A stretch of 64,000 nucleotides of DNA, from contig JAXMCQ010000002.1 in assembly GCA_046349315.1 (NCBI GenBank), positions 1 through 64,000 of the forward strand, written 5' to 3'. The stretch is from JAEUMG01 sp046349315 (lineage in GTDB: Bacteria; Pseudomonadota; Alphaproteobacteria; Rhizobiales; Aestuariivirgaceae). The position numbers and the translations under genes were made by a program. How positions within the stretch are numbered: position 1 is the first letter of the stretch; each line of letters starts with the position of its first letter. Shown here one piece after another: positions 1 through 8,348 of this stretch. The notes below the pieces were generated by a model that was not told where the DNA came from, ran no database searches, and saw nothing but the letters and a program-made list of their open reading frames with translations.

Positions 1-4
1 GAAC

Positions 5-685
5 ATGAAAGCTATGGATGTCATGGTCCGCGACGTGGTGACCATCGGACCCGAGGCGGACGTGCGCGACGCGATCAAGCTTCTCATCGACAACGACGTG
101 AGCGCCCTGCCGGTTGTCGACGCCGGCGGCATGGTGGTGGGCATCATCAGCGAGGCCGATTTGGTGCGGCGCGAGGAAATCGGCACTGCGAAGCATCGGC
201 CATGGTGGCTCGAGGCTGTCACGCCAGCGGCGACGCTGGCGGAGGATTTCGCCAAATCGCACGGCAAGCGTGTTGACGAGGTGATGTCGACGACCATCAT
301 AGCGGCCTCGGAAGAAACGCCCTTGTCCGAAATTGCCGCGCTGCTCGAACGCCACCGGATCAAGCGCGTTCCGATCCTGCGCGACGGCAAATTGGTCGGC
401 ATTGTGAGCCGGTCCAATCTGATCCAGGCGCTTGCCTCTGCACGCCCCGCTGCCGCACCCGCCGCCACTGGCGACAGCGACCGCAAGATCCGCGACGACC
501 TGCTCACGCAACTTGCCGCGCAGAAATGGACCGATTTCGGTGCCCGCAACATCATTGTCACGGACGGTGTCGTTCACCTGTGGGGCCTGATCAGCTCCGA
601 GGAGGAGCGCAAGGCGCTGATCGCTCTCACCGAAGACGTCGCCGGCGTCAAAAGCGTCTCGGACGAGATGATCCCAGCCTACTGA
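5..685 (+). CDS. CBS-domain protein with C-terminal BON domain
   Basis: The 226-residue product has two CBS motifs (about residues 7-60 and 90-145) followed by a BON domain (about 157-224). CBS pairs usually sense adenosyl ligands such as AMP or ATP, and BON domains are associated with membrane or phospholipid binding, so this is probably a soluble energy or stress sensor; its target is not visible. ATG at 5 is used, but ATG at 14 is equally possible because only four bases of upstream sequence are in the window. The next gene, rmuC, follows on the same strand after 60 bases. Many alphaproteobacteria carry this CBS-CBS-BON arrangement. Family call is firm, function is not. Confidence 0.85.
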   Translation: MKAMDVMVRDVVTIGPEADVRDAIKLLIDNDVSALPVVDAGGMVVGIISEADLVRREEIGTAKHRPWWLEAVTPAATLAEDFAKSHGKRVDEVMSTTIIAASEETPLSEIAALLERHRIKRVPILRDGKLVGIVSRSNLIQALASARPAAAPAATGDSDRKIRDDLLTQLAAQKWTDFGARNIIVTDGVVHLWGLISSEEERKALIALTEDVAGVKSVSDEMIPAY

Positions 686-745
686 AATCGAGATTGCCAA
701 TTCCTGTTTTGTTCGCATTGCCGCGAATCGTGCTAATGTCTCCCG

Positions 746-1903
746 ATGACCTGGGATCAGACACTTCTGCGCATTGGCAATCACGACGTCTCCGTCCTGG
801 AACTGGCGCTCGCCGGAGCCGGGATTGCGATCGTTCTCCTCATTCTCATCGCCATCCTTGCCTGGCGCGGCCAGAGCGGGCGGCGCGACGAGGCGCTCGA
901 AGCCATGCGGCGAACCAGCGATCTCGAATTCAGGCTCGTCGAGCTCACCGGCCAGTTGCGCAATCTCTCTGATCAGTCGGCGACCGCCCAGGCGCATTTG
1001 ACCGATACCCTGGATCAGAGGCTCGATCAGGTAAACCGGCGATTGGGTGCGAGCCTCACCGATCAGACCGAGCGCACCGGCCAAACGCTGAGGCAATTGC
1101 ACGAGCGCCTCGCGGTGATCGATTCGGCCCAGCGCAATCTGGCCGCGCTGTCGGGCGAGATGATTTCGCTCAAAGACATTCTCTCCAACAAGCAGGCGCG
1201 CGGCGCCTATGGGCAGGCGCGCATGGAAGCGATCATCCGCGACGGCTTGCAGTCCTCCGCCTATTCCTTCCAGGCGACACTCTCAAACGGCACGCGGCCC
1301 GACTGCCTCGTAAAACTGCCCGACTCGCAACAGCAGCTCGTCATCGATGCCAAATTTCCGCTCGAGGCCTTCAATGCGCTGAAGGCCGCCAAAGGCGAAA
1401 GCGATTTGAAGGCGGCGGAGACGCGTTTGCGCCGCGATGTCGGCGCGCATGTCAAGGATATCGCCGGCAAGTATCTGATCGCCGGCGAGACGCATGAGAG
1501 CGCCATCATGTTCGTGCCCTCGGAAGCTGTTTATGCCGATCTCTACGAGCATTTCGAAGACGTGATCCAGAAGGCACATCGCGAGCGCGTCGTCATCGCC
1601 TCGCCCAATGTCCTGATGCTGCTGATCCAGACCTTGCAGGCGGTGTTCAAGGATGCGCGCATGCGCGAACAGGCACATCTGATCAAGATCGAAGTCGTGC
1701 GCCTGCTCGACGATGTCGGGAGGCTCAAGGACCGCGTGCTCGATCTCAACCGCCATTTTGGCCAGGCCGCCGGCGATCTCGAGAAGCTTGGCCTCTCCGC
1801 CGACAAGATCACCAAGCGCGGTCATCGCATCGAGCAGCTTGATCTTGCCGAACCGCTTGTGGGTGACGAACCGCAGCGCCCGCGCCTCGTGGGCGGCGGG
1901 TGA
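746..1903 (+). CDS. rmuC: DNA recombination protein RmuC
   Basis: The 385-residue protein begins with a single membrane segment (about residues 18-40), continues with a long heptad-rich region rich in Q, L and R (about 45-140), and then has the RmuC core. The core shows the PD-(D/E)XK-like pattern, with RPDCLVKLP and LVIDAKFP around residues 183-205. RmuC proteins restrain recombination at inverted repeats and are predicted membrane-tethered nucleases. The protein is shorter than E. coli RmuC (about 475 residues), mainly in the coiled coil. It faces the ATP-grasp gene convergently, with a REP-like palindrome between them. Confidence 0.9.
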   Translation: MTWDQTLLRIGNHDVSVLELALAGAGIAIVLLILIAILAWRGQSGRRDEALEAMRRTSDLEFRLVELTGQLRNLSDQSATAQAHLTDTLDQRLDQVNRRLGASLTDQTERTGQTLRQLHERLAVIDSAQRNLAALSGEMISLKDILSNKQARGAYGQARMEAIIRDGLQSSAYSFQATLSNGTRPDCLVKLPDSQQQLVIDAKFPLEAFNALKAAKGESDLKAAETRLRRDVGAHVKDIAGKYLIAGETHESAIMFVPSEAVYADLYEHFEDVIQKAHRERVVIASPNVLMLLIQTLQAVFKDARMREQAHLIKIEVVRLLDDVGRLKDRVLDLNRHFGQAAGDLEKLGLSADKITKRGHRIEQLDLAEPLVGDEPQRPRLVGGG

Positions 1904-1907
1904 GTTT

Positions 1908-2037
1908 TAGCGACCTCATGGTGAGGAGCCCGCGCAGCGGGCCTCGAACCATGGTCGCGTCTTGATCGGCGTCCTTCGAGGCTCGCCCGGTTTCACCGGT
2001 CTCGCACCTCAGGACGAGGATTTGGCAAGACCCCCTG
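1908..2037. repeat. REP-like intergenic palindromic element
   Basis: This gap between convergent genes contains nested inverted repeats: CTCATGGTGAGGAG, a GCCCGCGCAGCGGGC hairpin, and an arm around CCTTCGAGGCTCGCC that ends in CTCAGGACGAGG. Similar arms recur at about 45010-45082. Such elements are common between genes in Hyphomicrobiales and may act as bidirectional transcription ends. Confidence 0.6.
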
Positions 2038-2043
2038 CCGCGC

Positions 2044-3099
2044 TTACTCCCCCGTCTTCGCCCGCGCGCGACGAATGCCGAGCCACAACATGCGCTCAAG
2101 CAGAGCCGGATAGCGGATACCCGCATGCAATGCCGCCTGGGCGAATTCCTCGATCCGGGCGATCTCGGGATTGGGATTGGCCTCGATGAAGTAAGGAACA
2201 TTGTCGGCCGAAAGGCGGAAATCGACGCGCGCATAGCCATCGAGTTCCAAGGCACGGCAGATGCGCTTTGTTAAGCGCTGGATGCGCGTCGTGACCTCCG
2301 GCGTGAGACCGCCAGCAGGGCCTTGCGTAATCTTGTGGCGCTCCTGGTAGTCGAGATCGTGTTTCACGGCCGTGGTGGCGATCCGATTGGAGCTTTCATT
2401 GAGGTCGCCGAACTCCAATTCCCAGACCGGAAGCACGCGCAATCGCTCGCTACCGAGCACGCCGACATAGATTTCACGCCCGTCGATATACTGCTCGGCG
2501 ATCGCATCGGTGCCGATCTTCTCATGGATGAAGGTGACGCGCTCAGCGAGCTTTTCGTCATTGTCCACCAGCGACGCCTGGGCGATGCCAAGCGATGCGT
2601 CCTGGCTCAGGCTCTTCACGATCAATGGATAGGGGAGGCGGGGCGGGCGCTTGATGGCCCGCCCGATTGCAAACACCGTAAAGTCGGGGACCGGAATGCG
2701 GTGATAGGCCGCGAGTTTTTTTGACAGTGCCTTGCCGCGCGCCAGCATGAGGCCGCGCGGATTGCATCCCGTATAGGGAAGCCTCAGCAGCTCGAGGTAG
2801 CTCACGACGTTCTGGTCATACATGACATCGCCGTGGAACTCCTCGAGCAGGTTGAAGACCACGTCCGGCTTCCAGTCGCCCTCGATCGCATCGCGAATAG
2901 GCTTCAGCTCGTCCTTAAGTCCGAGCGGACGCACGTCGTGGCCGCGCGATCGCAAAGTGCTGACGACGTCATACTCGGTTTTCCAGACATGGATCTCCTT
3001 ATCGGAATAACCTTTGAGCGAATCCGGCGGCATCAACTCGGGATGCAATAGCACCAGCACTTTGAGAGGACGCTTCGCCTTCTTTACAGCGCGAACCAT
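2044..3099 (-). CDS. D-Ala-D-Ala ligase-like ATP-grasp protein
   Basis: The 351-residue protein has the ATP-grasp fold: PLIVKSLSQDASLGI (ATP-binding loop), AEQYIDGREIYVGVLG, and the metal-binding end motif FIEANPNPE, preceded by YARVDFRLS. This pattern is closest to D-Ala-D-Ala ligases. ATP-grasp ligases join a carboxylate to an amine through an acyl-phosphate, but the substrate here is unknown. ATG at 3099 is chosen over upstream starts because the family resemblance begins at VRAVKKAKRPLKVLVLL; this start overlaps the end of the upstream zinc peptidase by 16 bases, implying translational coupling. It is not linked to mur or dcw genes, so a role in ordinary peptidoglycan precursor synthesis is doubtful. 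Confidence 0.8.
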   Translation of the reverse strand: MVRAVKKAKRPLKVLVLLHPELMPPDSLKGYSDKEIHVWKTEYDVVSTLRSRGHDVRPLGLKDELKPIRDAIEGDWKPDVVFNLLEEFHGDVMYDQNVVSYLELLRLPYTGCNPRGLMLARGKALSKKLAAYHRIPVPDFTVFAIGRAIKRPPRLPYPLIVKSLSQDASLGIAQASLVDNDEKLAERVTFIHEKIGTDAIAEQYIDGREIYVGVLGSERLRVLPVWELEFGDLNESSNRIATTAVKHDLDYQERHKITQGPAGGLTPEVTTRIQRLTKRICRALELDGYARVDFRLSADNVPYFIEANPNPEIARIEEFAQAALHAGIRYPALLERMLWLGIRRARAKTGE

Positions 3100-4121
3100 G
3101 GCCGCCTCGTATGGCTGTAGAGGGATTTCACGATTTTGGAGGTGAGCAGCACGGTGAAGTCGATCACCAATTGTCGCTCCGGTCCGGCGGCGCGCAGATT
3201 GAGATCGCGACAGCGGTCCATCATGTCGTCCAGCACGGCGTCGATGTTCAATTGATACTGTCCGGTCCACTTGGCGACGGTGCCGCGAATGCGGGCGCCG
3301 TGGCGGCGCAGGAACTTGGTCGCAAGCGGCGAGCGGCGATGCCGCGGATCGTCGGAGAAGATCCGCCTGAGGTCGCGGTCGTAGACCGTCGGCGGATCGG
3401 TGATGTAGCGCCTCTGCTTCGCTTCATAATAGTCGGCGAGTGTCATGCTGTTGCGGCTGGCGGGCTCGACCACCTTGCGGCTGATGAGTTCGGGCTTTGT
3501 CATGCCGATCTCGGCCATGAGCGCATCGACATATTCGAGCTTCTCCAGCGCCGGCCAGCCCTCATAGCGCTTGCGCCAGTTGGCGCGCGGTCCCATCCAG
3601 ACCGCGAAGGTCTCGGCGAAATCCTCATCCGGATGGCTCTGCCCGTACCACATTCGCAAATGCTGCACATGGCTCTTGCTGGCCGGGTTGGGGCGGTAGA
3701 ACTCGGGATAGGGCGTCGACGACCGGCCGAATAACTGCTGCCAGCGGCGGCGGCGCTGCAGGTTGTAGGAGTGCTGCAACACGTGCCCGGTCTCATGGCG
3801 CAGGATGCGCATGCACTCACTGCGGGTGCCGCCTTCGACATCGAGGATTTTCTTGCGCTCGAGCCGCATCAAGCGCGGATGGGCGAGATAGAACGGAATG
3901 GCGATGCCCGGTGTTTCGACCGAGCTGAACCACTCGTCCGCCAGCCAGGCATGCGGCCTGACACGGATGTCGCGCCGTTCCAGTTCTTCATGCAGGTCCG
4001 CCACGCAGTCTTCGAGCCAGGTACCGTTCAGCGAAAGCTTGAGGTCCTTGATGCGCAGCTTGAGCAATTCTCGGTCGGGGAGCGAAGCCCAGGAGTATCG
4101 AGGCGGCATTATCCGATCCAT
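3084..4121 (-). CDS. putative zinc-binding metallopeptidase (Mx-type, HEXXH)
   Basis: The 345-residue protein carries ILRHETGHVLQH, an HEXXH zinc site near residue 125, and a downstream DEDFAETFAVW that probably supplies the third ligand. These features match the putative zinc-binding metallopeptidase family often labelled Peptidase_Mx. No signal peptide is seen, so it is probably cytoplasmic. ATG at 4121 has a purine-rich GGGGAG just upstream. The gene overlaps the start of an ATP-grasp ligase by 16 bases, suggesting that the two products act on the same peptide or amide. No substrate is known; the pairing is the main clue. Confidence 0.75.
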   Translation of the reverse strand: MDRIMPPRYSWASLPDRELLKLRIKDLKLSLNGTWLEDCVADLHEELERRDIRVRPHAWLADEWFSSVETPGIAIPFYLAHPRLMRLERKKILDVEGGTRSECMRILRHETGHVLQHSYNLQRRRRWQQLFGRSSTPYPEFYRPNPASKSHVQHLRMWYGQSHPDEDFAETFAVWMGPRANWRKRYEGWPALEKLEYVDALMAEIGMTKPELISRKVVEPASRNSMTLADYYEAKQRRYITDPPTVYDRDLRRIFSDDPRHRRSPLATKFLRRHGARIRGTVAKWTGQYQLNIDAVLDDMMDRCRDLNLRAAGPERQLVIDFTVLLTSKIVKSLYSHTRRPWFAL

Positions 4122-4217
4122 ACTCCCCGGGTTGCCAAAAACGCGTTCTTATACTGCGCGAATGGTGTCATGGACCTTGCGCGGAAGCAAGTAACCGGCA
4201 CCTCGACACGAAGGCTT

Positions 4218-4823
4218 TCAAAACTCCCGCCGCGACCGGATGGCGGCGGTAAGCGTCCCTTCATCGAGATAGTCGAGTTCGCCGCCGACCGGTACGCCAT
4301 GAGCAAGCCGCGACAGCTTGATCGGCAGGGGCTTCAATAGATCGGTGATGTAGTGCGCGGTGGTCTGGCCTTCGACGGTGGCATTGACGGCGAGCACCAC
4401 TTCCTTGATTTCCGGCGCCGAGGCCCGCGCGCTCAACGGCGCGATCGCCAGGTCTTCCGGCCTCACCCCTTCGATCGCCGACAGCGTACCGCCGAGCACG
4501 TGATAGAGCCCGCTCCACGCGCCGGCCCGCTCCAGGGCCCACAGATCGCTCACATCCTCGACGACGCAGATGACGCTGTGATCGCGCCGCGGATCATTGC
4601 ACAGGCTGCAGGGATCGATGGTATCGACATTGCCGCAGACCGAGCACACCACCACCTTGTCGCGCGCCTCCGCCAGGGCCGATGCCAAGGGGCTCAGCAA
4701 TTTCTCGCGATTCTTGATGAGATGCAGGACCGCGCGCCGCGCCGAGCGCGGGCCGAGCCCCGGCAGTTTCGCCAGGATCTGGATGAGCCGCTCGATCTCC
4801 GGCCCGGCCGTCCGCCGGCTCAT
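4218..4823 (-). CDS. recR: recombination protein RecR
   Basis: The 201-residue product matches RecR: an N-terminal helix-hairpin-helix (LPGLGPRSARR, residues 20-30), a four-cysteine zinc finger (C60, C63, C72, C75), and a Toprim segment starting VICVVEDVSDLW near residue 84. RecR works with RecF/RecO to load RecA at gaps. It is the last gene of the dnaX-ybaB-recR operon, starting two bases after the ybaB stop codon. Length is normal for the family. Confidence 0.97.
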   Translation of the reverse strand: MSRRTAGPEIERLIQILAKLPGLGPRSARRAVLHLIKNREKLLSPLASALAEARDKVVVCSVCGNVDTIDPCSLCNDPRRDHSVICVVEDVSDLWALERAGAWSGLYHVLGGTLSAIEGVRPEDLAIAPLSARASAPEIKEVVLAVNATVEGQTTAHYITDLLKPLPIKLSRLAHGVPVGGELDYLDEGTLTAAIRSRREF

Positions 4824-4825
4824 GG

Positions 4826-5149
4826 TCAGAAGGGCAGGTTGAAGCCGGGCGGTAATGGCAATCCGCCGGTCATTTTTTTCATGTGCTCGGCGGTCTGCTG
4901 CTCGATCTTGCCCTTGGCATCTTCATGTGCGGCAACGATCAGATCCTCGACGATCTGCTTTTCTTCCGGCTTGAGCAGGCTTGGATCGATGGCGACGTCG
5001 GTCATCCGTCCTTTGCCGTTGATGGTCACTTGCACAAGCCCGCCGCCCGCCTGCCCGGTGACGGTGGTCGCTTCGAGTTTCGCCTGCATCTCCTGCATGC
5101 GTGCCTGGAGCTCCTGCACCTGTTTCATCATGTCGCCGAGATTCTTCAT
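4826..5149 (-). CDS. ybaB: YbaB/EbfC nucleoid-associated protein
   Basis: This 107-residue protein has the YbaB pattern: an N-terminal helix of the type MKNLGDMMKQVQELQARMQ, the core GGGLVQVTINGKG (about residues 35-47), and an acidic middle. YbaB/EbfC dimers bind DNA. The start codon overlaps the dnaX stop as ATGA, and recR begins two bases downstream, the conserved order for these genes across bacteria. Length is normal. Confidence 0.95.
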   Translation of the reverse strand: MKNLGDMMKQVQELQARMQEMQAKLEATTVTGQAGGGLVQVTINGKGRMTDVAIDPSLLKPEEKQIVEDLIVAAHEDAKGKIEQQTAEHMKKMTGGLPLPPGFNLPF

Positions 5150-6858
5150 GGGGCCTCGTCTTCCTTCTCTTCGTGGGGCGTCGCGGCGATCGGGGTGGGA
5201 TCGCGCACGTCGGTAATTTCGGCGCCTGGAAAGCGCGCGAGTATGGCGCGCACATCGGGATGCTCCCGGGCCTCGACGAACAGGCTCTCGCGCCGGTCGC
5301 GCGCCTGATGTGCCAGAGGTTTCTCGCCGCCATCGCGGGCGACGACCACCATCCAGCGCCCGCCGGTCCAGGCCTCGAGCTTGCGCTGCAATTCATTGGC
5401 AAGGCCCTGCGGCGCATTGGGCTCAAAAGCGATCTCGATCTGACCCGGTGCGACGCGGATGGGCCGCACCAGTGTTTCGAGCTGCTGCTTGAGCTTGATG
5501 TCGCGCCGCTCGCCGGCCAGCGCCACGATCTCCCGGAACGAGGCGATCGGCCGTGTTTCGGGCTTGCCCTCATTGGGGGGCGGCGCTGCGTCGGTCTTGA
5601 GCGCCAATGGACCGCGCTGGACGGGGCCGCGATCGGATGCCGGTGCTTGCGGAACTGGCGCCGGTCGCGCCGTGGCGGGGGCGCTGCGTTCGCCGGATCG
5701 CGCCAATGCCACGAGATCCTCGCCCGATGGCAGATCGGCGGCATAGGCGAGCCTGATCAGCACCATTTCGGCGGCCATCAGGGCGTCACCCTGCAATTCG
5801 GTTTCCTTGATGCCTTTGAGCAGCATTTGCCACGCGCGCGATAATTGCGCCATGCCGATGCGCTGCGCGTAATCCTTGCCGCGCGTCTTCTCGATCTCGG
5901 TGCGCGAGGCATCTTTGACCGCGTCGGGTACCACTTTAAGCCGCGTCACCCAGTGCACGAAATCGGCCAAATCGGTGAGGATGGTGGTTGGATCGCCGCC
6001 CGCCTCATGCTGGCTTTCGATCTCGGCAATGGCGCGCGGTGCATCGCCCGACATGACGGCATCGAAGAGTTCGATGGTGCGCGAGCGATCCATGAGGCCG
6101 AGCATCGACTGGACGCCCACGGCGGTGATCTTGGCATCGCCATAGGCGATTGCCTGGTCGAGCAGCGACAAACCATCGCGCGCCGAGCCTTCCGCCGCGC
6201 GCGCGATCATGCGCAGTGCTTCATCCTCGGCTTCGACATTTTCCTTCGTCGCGATGGTCTTCAGGTGATCGAAGAGCAAGGCCGTGGTGAAGCGCTTCAG
6301 GTCGAAGCGCTGGCAGCGCGACAGGATGGTGACCGGAACTTTGCGGATTTCGGTGGTTGCGAAGATGAACTTCACATGCGCCGGCGGCTCTTCGAGCGTC
6401 TTGAGCAGTGCATTGAAGGCACTCTTCGACAGCATGTGTACTTCGTCGATGATGTAGACCTTGTAGCGCGCCGCGACCGGCGCATAGCGCACGCTCTCGA
6501 TGATCTCGCGCATATTGTCGACGCCGGTATTGGAGGCGGCGTCCATCTCGATCACATCCATGTGCCGCGATTCGAGGATGGCCGCGCAATGTGCCGTCAT
6601 CTCCGGCATGTCGATCGAGGGCGCGTCGCCGTAATTGAGGGCACGCGCGATGAGGCGGGCGGTGGTGGTCTTGCCGACCCCGCGCACCCCGGTCAGCATA
6701 TAGGCTTGCGCGATGCGGCCGGTGGCGAAGGCATTGGCCAGCGTGCGGACCATCGCTTCCTGTCCGACCAGGTCGGCGAAAGTCGTTGGCCGGTATTTGC
6801 GGGCGAGGACGCGATAACCAGTGCCGCTCGCCCCGCTGGTCGTTTCGCTCACAGGCAA
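5146..6858 (-). CDS. dnaX: DNA polymerase III subunit gamma/tau
   Basis: The 570-residue protein is the clamp-loader ATPase: Walker A GVRGVGKT (57-64), Walker B IIDEVH (136-141), sensor SRC (180-182), and a proline/alanine-rich region near 385-440 before the tau-like C-terminal part. The zinc module between Walker A and B, which carries four cysteines in E. coli DnaX, retains only C91; several alphaproteobacterial DnaX proteins share this loss. The start is TTG at 6858 or GTG at 6852; neither has a strong ribosome binding site. SRP RNA lies just upstream on the same strand, and ybaB and recR follow. Confidence 0.95.
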   Translation of the reverse strand: MPVSETTSGASGTGYRVLARKYRPTTFADLVGQEAMVRTLANAFATGRIAQAYMLTGVRGVGKTTTARLIARALNYGDAPSIDMPEMTAHCAAILESRHMDVIEMDAASNTGVDNMREIIESVRYAPVAARYKVYIIDEVHMLSKSAFNALLKTLEEPPAHVKFIFATTEIRKVPVTILSRCQRFDLKRFTTALLFDHLKTIATKENVEAEDEALRMIARAAEGSARDGLSLLDQAIAYGDAKITAVGVQSMLGLMDRSRTIELFDAVMSGDAPRAIAEIESQHEAGGDPTTILTDLADFVHWVTRLKVVPDAVKDASRTEIEKTRGKDYAQRIGMAQLSRAWQMLLKGIKETELQGDALMAAEMVLIRLAYAADLPSGEDLVALARSGERSAPATARPAPVPQAPASDRGPVQRGPLALKTDAAPPPNEGKPETRPIASFREIVALAGERRDIKLKQQLETLVRPIRVAPGQIEIAFEPNAPQGLANELQRKLEAWTGGRWMVVVARDGGEKPLAHQARDRRESLFVEAREHPDVRAILARFPGAEITDVRDPTPIAATPHEEKEDEAP

Positions 6859-6881
6859 GCCTGCCAGTTGGTGTTTCGAAG

Positions 6882-6984
6882 GCGGGAGGCTGGCCGGGCA
6901 ACCCGGGCCAATCTCGTTAGGGCTGCTTCCTTCCGGACCTGACCCGGTTGGCGAGCGGCTCGTCCGCCGCCAACCTCCCGTGGC
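6882..6984 (-). ncRNA. ffs: small (4.5S-type) signal recognition particle RNA
   Basis: The minus strand contains the invariant SRP domain IV core CAGGTCCGGAAGGAAGCAGC, flanked by complementary arms, with GGGAGG at the 5' side pairing to CCTCCC at the 3' side. This gives a single long hairpin of about 100 nt that binds Ffh. It ends about 25-30 bases before the dnaX start, a position seen in many alphaproteobacteria. The ends are estimated from pairing and may be off by a few bases. Confidence 0.92.
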
Positions 6985-7125
6985 CTATATCGGCGCTCGA
7001 CGTTAGAAAGGCAAGAACCATAAGCGCGGGGTAGGCTTTCCAACCGGGCATTGTGAGGATATATCTATGACGTTCGGCGAACCGATTTGGCCCTGCCGGA
7101 TGATGCATCGAGGGAGAAAACCACC

Positions 7126-7419
7126 ATGAAGCTAGCACTTGGAGCAGGCCTCGCCGCGGCGGCGTTGCTCTGCTTTGGCCTGAGCGTTTCGGTCCCAAAG
7201 GTTGAAGCTGCGACGACAAACTGCACGGTGACGACTGTCAAGAATTTCAAAGGCGCGTGCCCGGCGGGCATGAAGTTCGCCGGCGGCTCGACCGGCAATA
7301 TCGGCGTTCTGCCTGAACCTGCGCCGGCCGCCACCAACGTGACGCCGACCAGCGGACCCGCCGCCTGCGTCAAGACGAATGTCCACAATCTGAAGAATTC
7401 CTGCAACGCGGCGAGCTGA
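7126..7419 (+). CDS. small exported protein of unknown function
   Basis: ATG at 7126 follows a good ribosome binding site (AGGGAG at 7111-7116) and opens a 97-residue protein with a clear signal peptide: a Lys, then a hydrophobic stretch LGAGLAAAALLCFGLSVSV, with likely cleavage after VEAA. The mature part has four cysteines (C-T-V near residue 34, ACPAG, AACV, NSCN), which suggests two disulfides, and a Pro/Ala-rich linker in between. I do not recognise the family. It is monocistronic, with a GC-rich hairpin 25 bases downstream. Confidence 0.7.
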   Translation: MKLALGAGLAAAALLCFGLSVSVPKVEAATTNCTVTTVKNFKGACPAGMKFAGGSTGNIGVLPEPAPAATNVTPTSGPAACVKTNVHNLKNSCNAAS

Positions 7420-7445
7420 TCGCCCGGCAGACAGACCCATGGCCT

Positions 7446-7475
7446 CCCCGCGCGGGCCAAGCCCCGCGCGGGTTC
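7446..7475 (+). terminator. GC-rich hairpin, probable terminator
   Basis: Two copies of CCCGCGCGGG separated by six bases can fold into a very stable hairpin 25 bases after the small exported protein gene. The following bases (TTCCTCCCTGTCT) contain no clean T run, so intrinsic termination is plausible but not certain. Confidence 0.45.
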
Positions 7476-7541
7476 CTCCCTGTCTATCGGGGAGATGTAG
7501 GGAGGCCTCCCATTTTCCGAGAAATGCATTAAGTGAGCGGC

Positions 7542-8057
7542 ATGGCCCTGCTCGATATCATCAAGCTTCCCGATCCGCTTTTGCGCCGGCCCTCCAAGCC
7601 CGTTGCCATGGTGACGGCCGAGACCCGGAAGCTCATGGATGACATGCTCGAGACCATGTATGAGGCCCCGGGCATCGGCCTTGCCGCTGTCCAGATCGGT
7701 GTCGCCGAGCGTGTCCTGGTGATGGACCTTGCCAGGGATGAAGAACCGAAATCGCCGATCTTCATGGTGAACCCCGAGATCATCTGGTCGAGCGAGCAGA
7801 AGGCCGACTACGAGGAGGGCTGTCTCTCGATCCCCGAATTCTTCGAAATGGTGACGCGGCCTTCGGAGGTGAAGGTCCAGTATCGCGATCGCCAGGGCGA
7901 GCCGCGCGAGATGCACGCAACCGGCGTGCTCGCAACCTGCGTCCAGCATGAGATCGATCATCTCAATGGGGTTCTCTTCATCGACTATATTTCGAAACTC
8001 AAACGCGACCGGGTGATCCGCAAATTCGTCAAGGCCCAGAAACTCGGGAAGTTGTAG
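7542..8057 (+). CDS. def: peptide deformylase
   Basis: The 171-residue protein removes the formyl group from nascent N-terminal fMet. All three metal-site motifs are present: GIGLAAVQ (44-51), EGCLS (92-96) and HEIDH (136-140). ATG at 7542 gives the usual family N-terminus (MALLDIIKLPDP); GTG at 7533 is three codons earlier and cannot be excluded. It is followed by repeats and then fmt, whose product adds the formyl group that Def removes; def and fmt are commonly adjacent. Confidence 0.96.
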   Translation: MALLDIIKLPDPLLRRPSKPVAMVTAETRKLMDDMLETMYEAPGIGLAAVQIGVAERVLVMDLARDEEPKSPIFMVNPEIIWSSEQKADYEEGCLSIPEFFEMVTRPSEVKVQYRDRQGEPREMHATGVLATCVQHEIDHLNGVLFIDYISKLKRDRVIRKFVKAQKLGKL

Positions 8058-8065
8058 TGTTGTTT

Positions 8066-8330
8066 GTTACTTCCCTTCTCCCCTTGGAGGAGAGGGCGAC
8101 GCGGGCTGTGAGGCCCGAGGCGGGTGAGGGGGCATATGCCATGTCACGCATGACTGTCGCATTGACGCGCCCGGATCATATCCTCTCCCGCCTGCGGGAG
8201 AGGAGAGGGGCCCATTGCGTAGCAATGGGAAAGGTGAGGGAGCTTCATAGAAAATCGCCCCTCATCTCCCCCAAGCCGCTTCGCGGCCTGGGTCCCCCTT
8301 CTTCTCCCGCAGGCGGGAGAAGACAAGGCG
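8066..8330. repeat. cluster of REP-like palindromes
   Basis: The 291-base def-fmt gap is filled by three palindromic units. Typical arms are CTCTCCCGCCTGCGGGAGAG, GCCCATTGCGTAGCAATGGG, and TTCTCCCGCAGGCGGGAGAA. Related arms occur at 37990-38140, 45470-45601 and 48633-48775. I see no protein-coding content in the gap beyond the repeats. Confidence 0.8.
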
Positions 8331-8348
8331 CAGTGCGAGAAGACAAGT

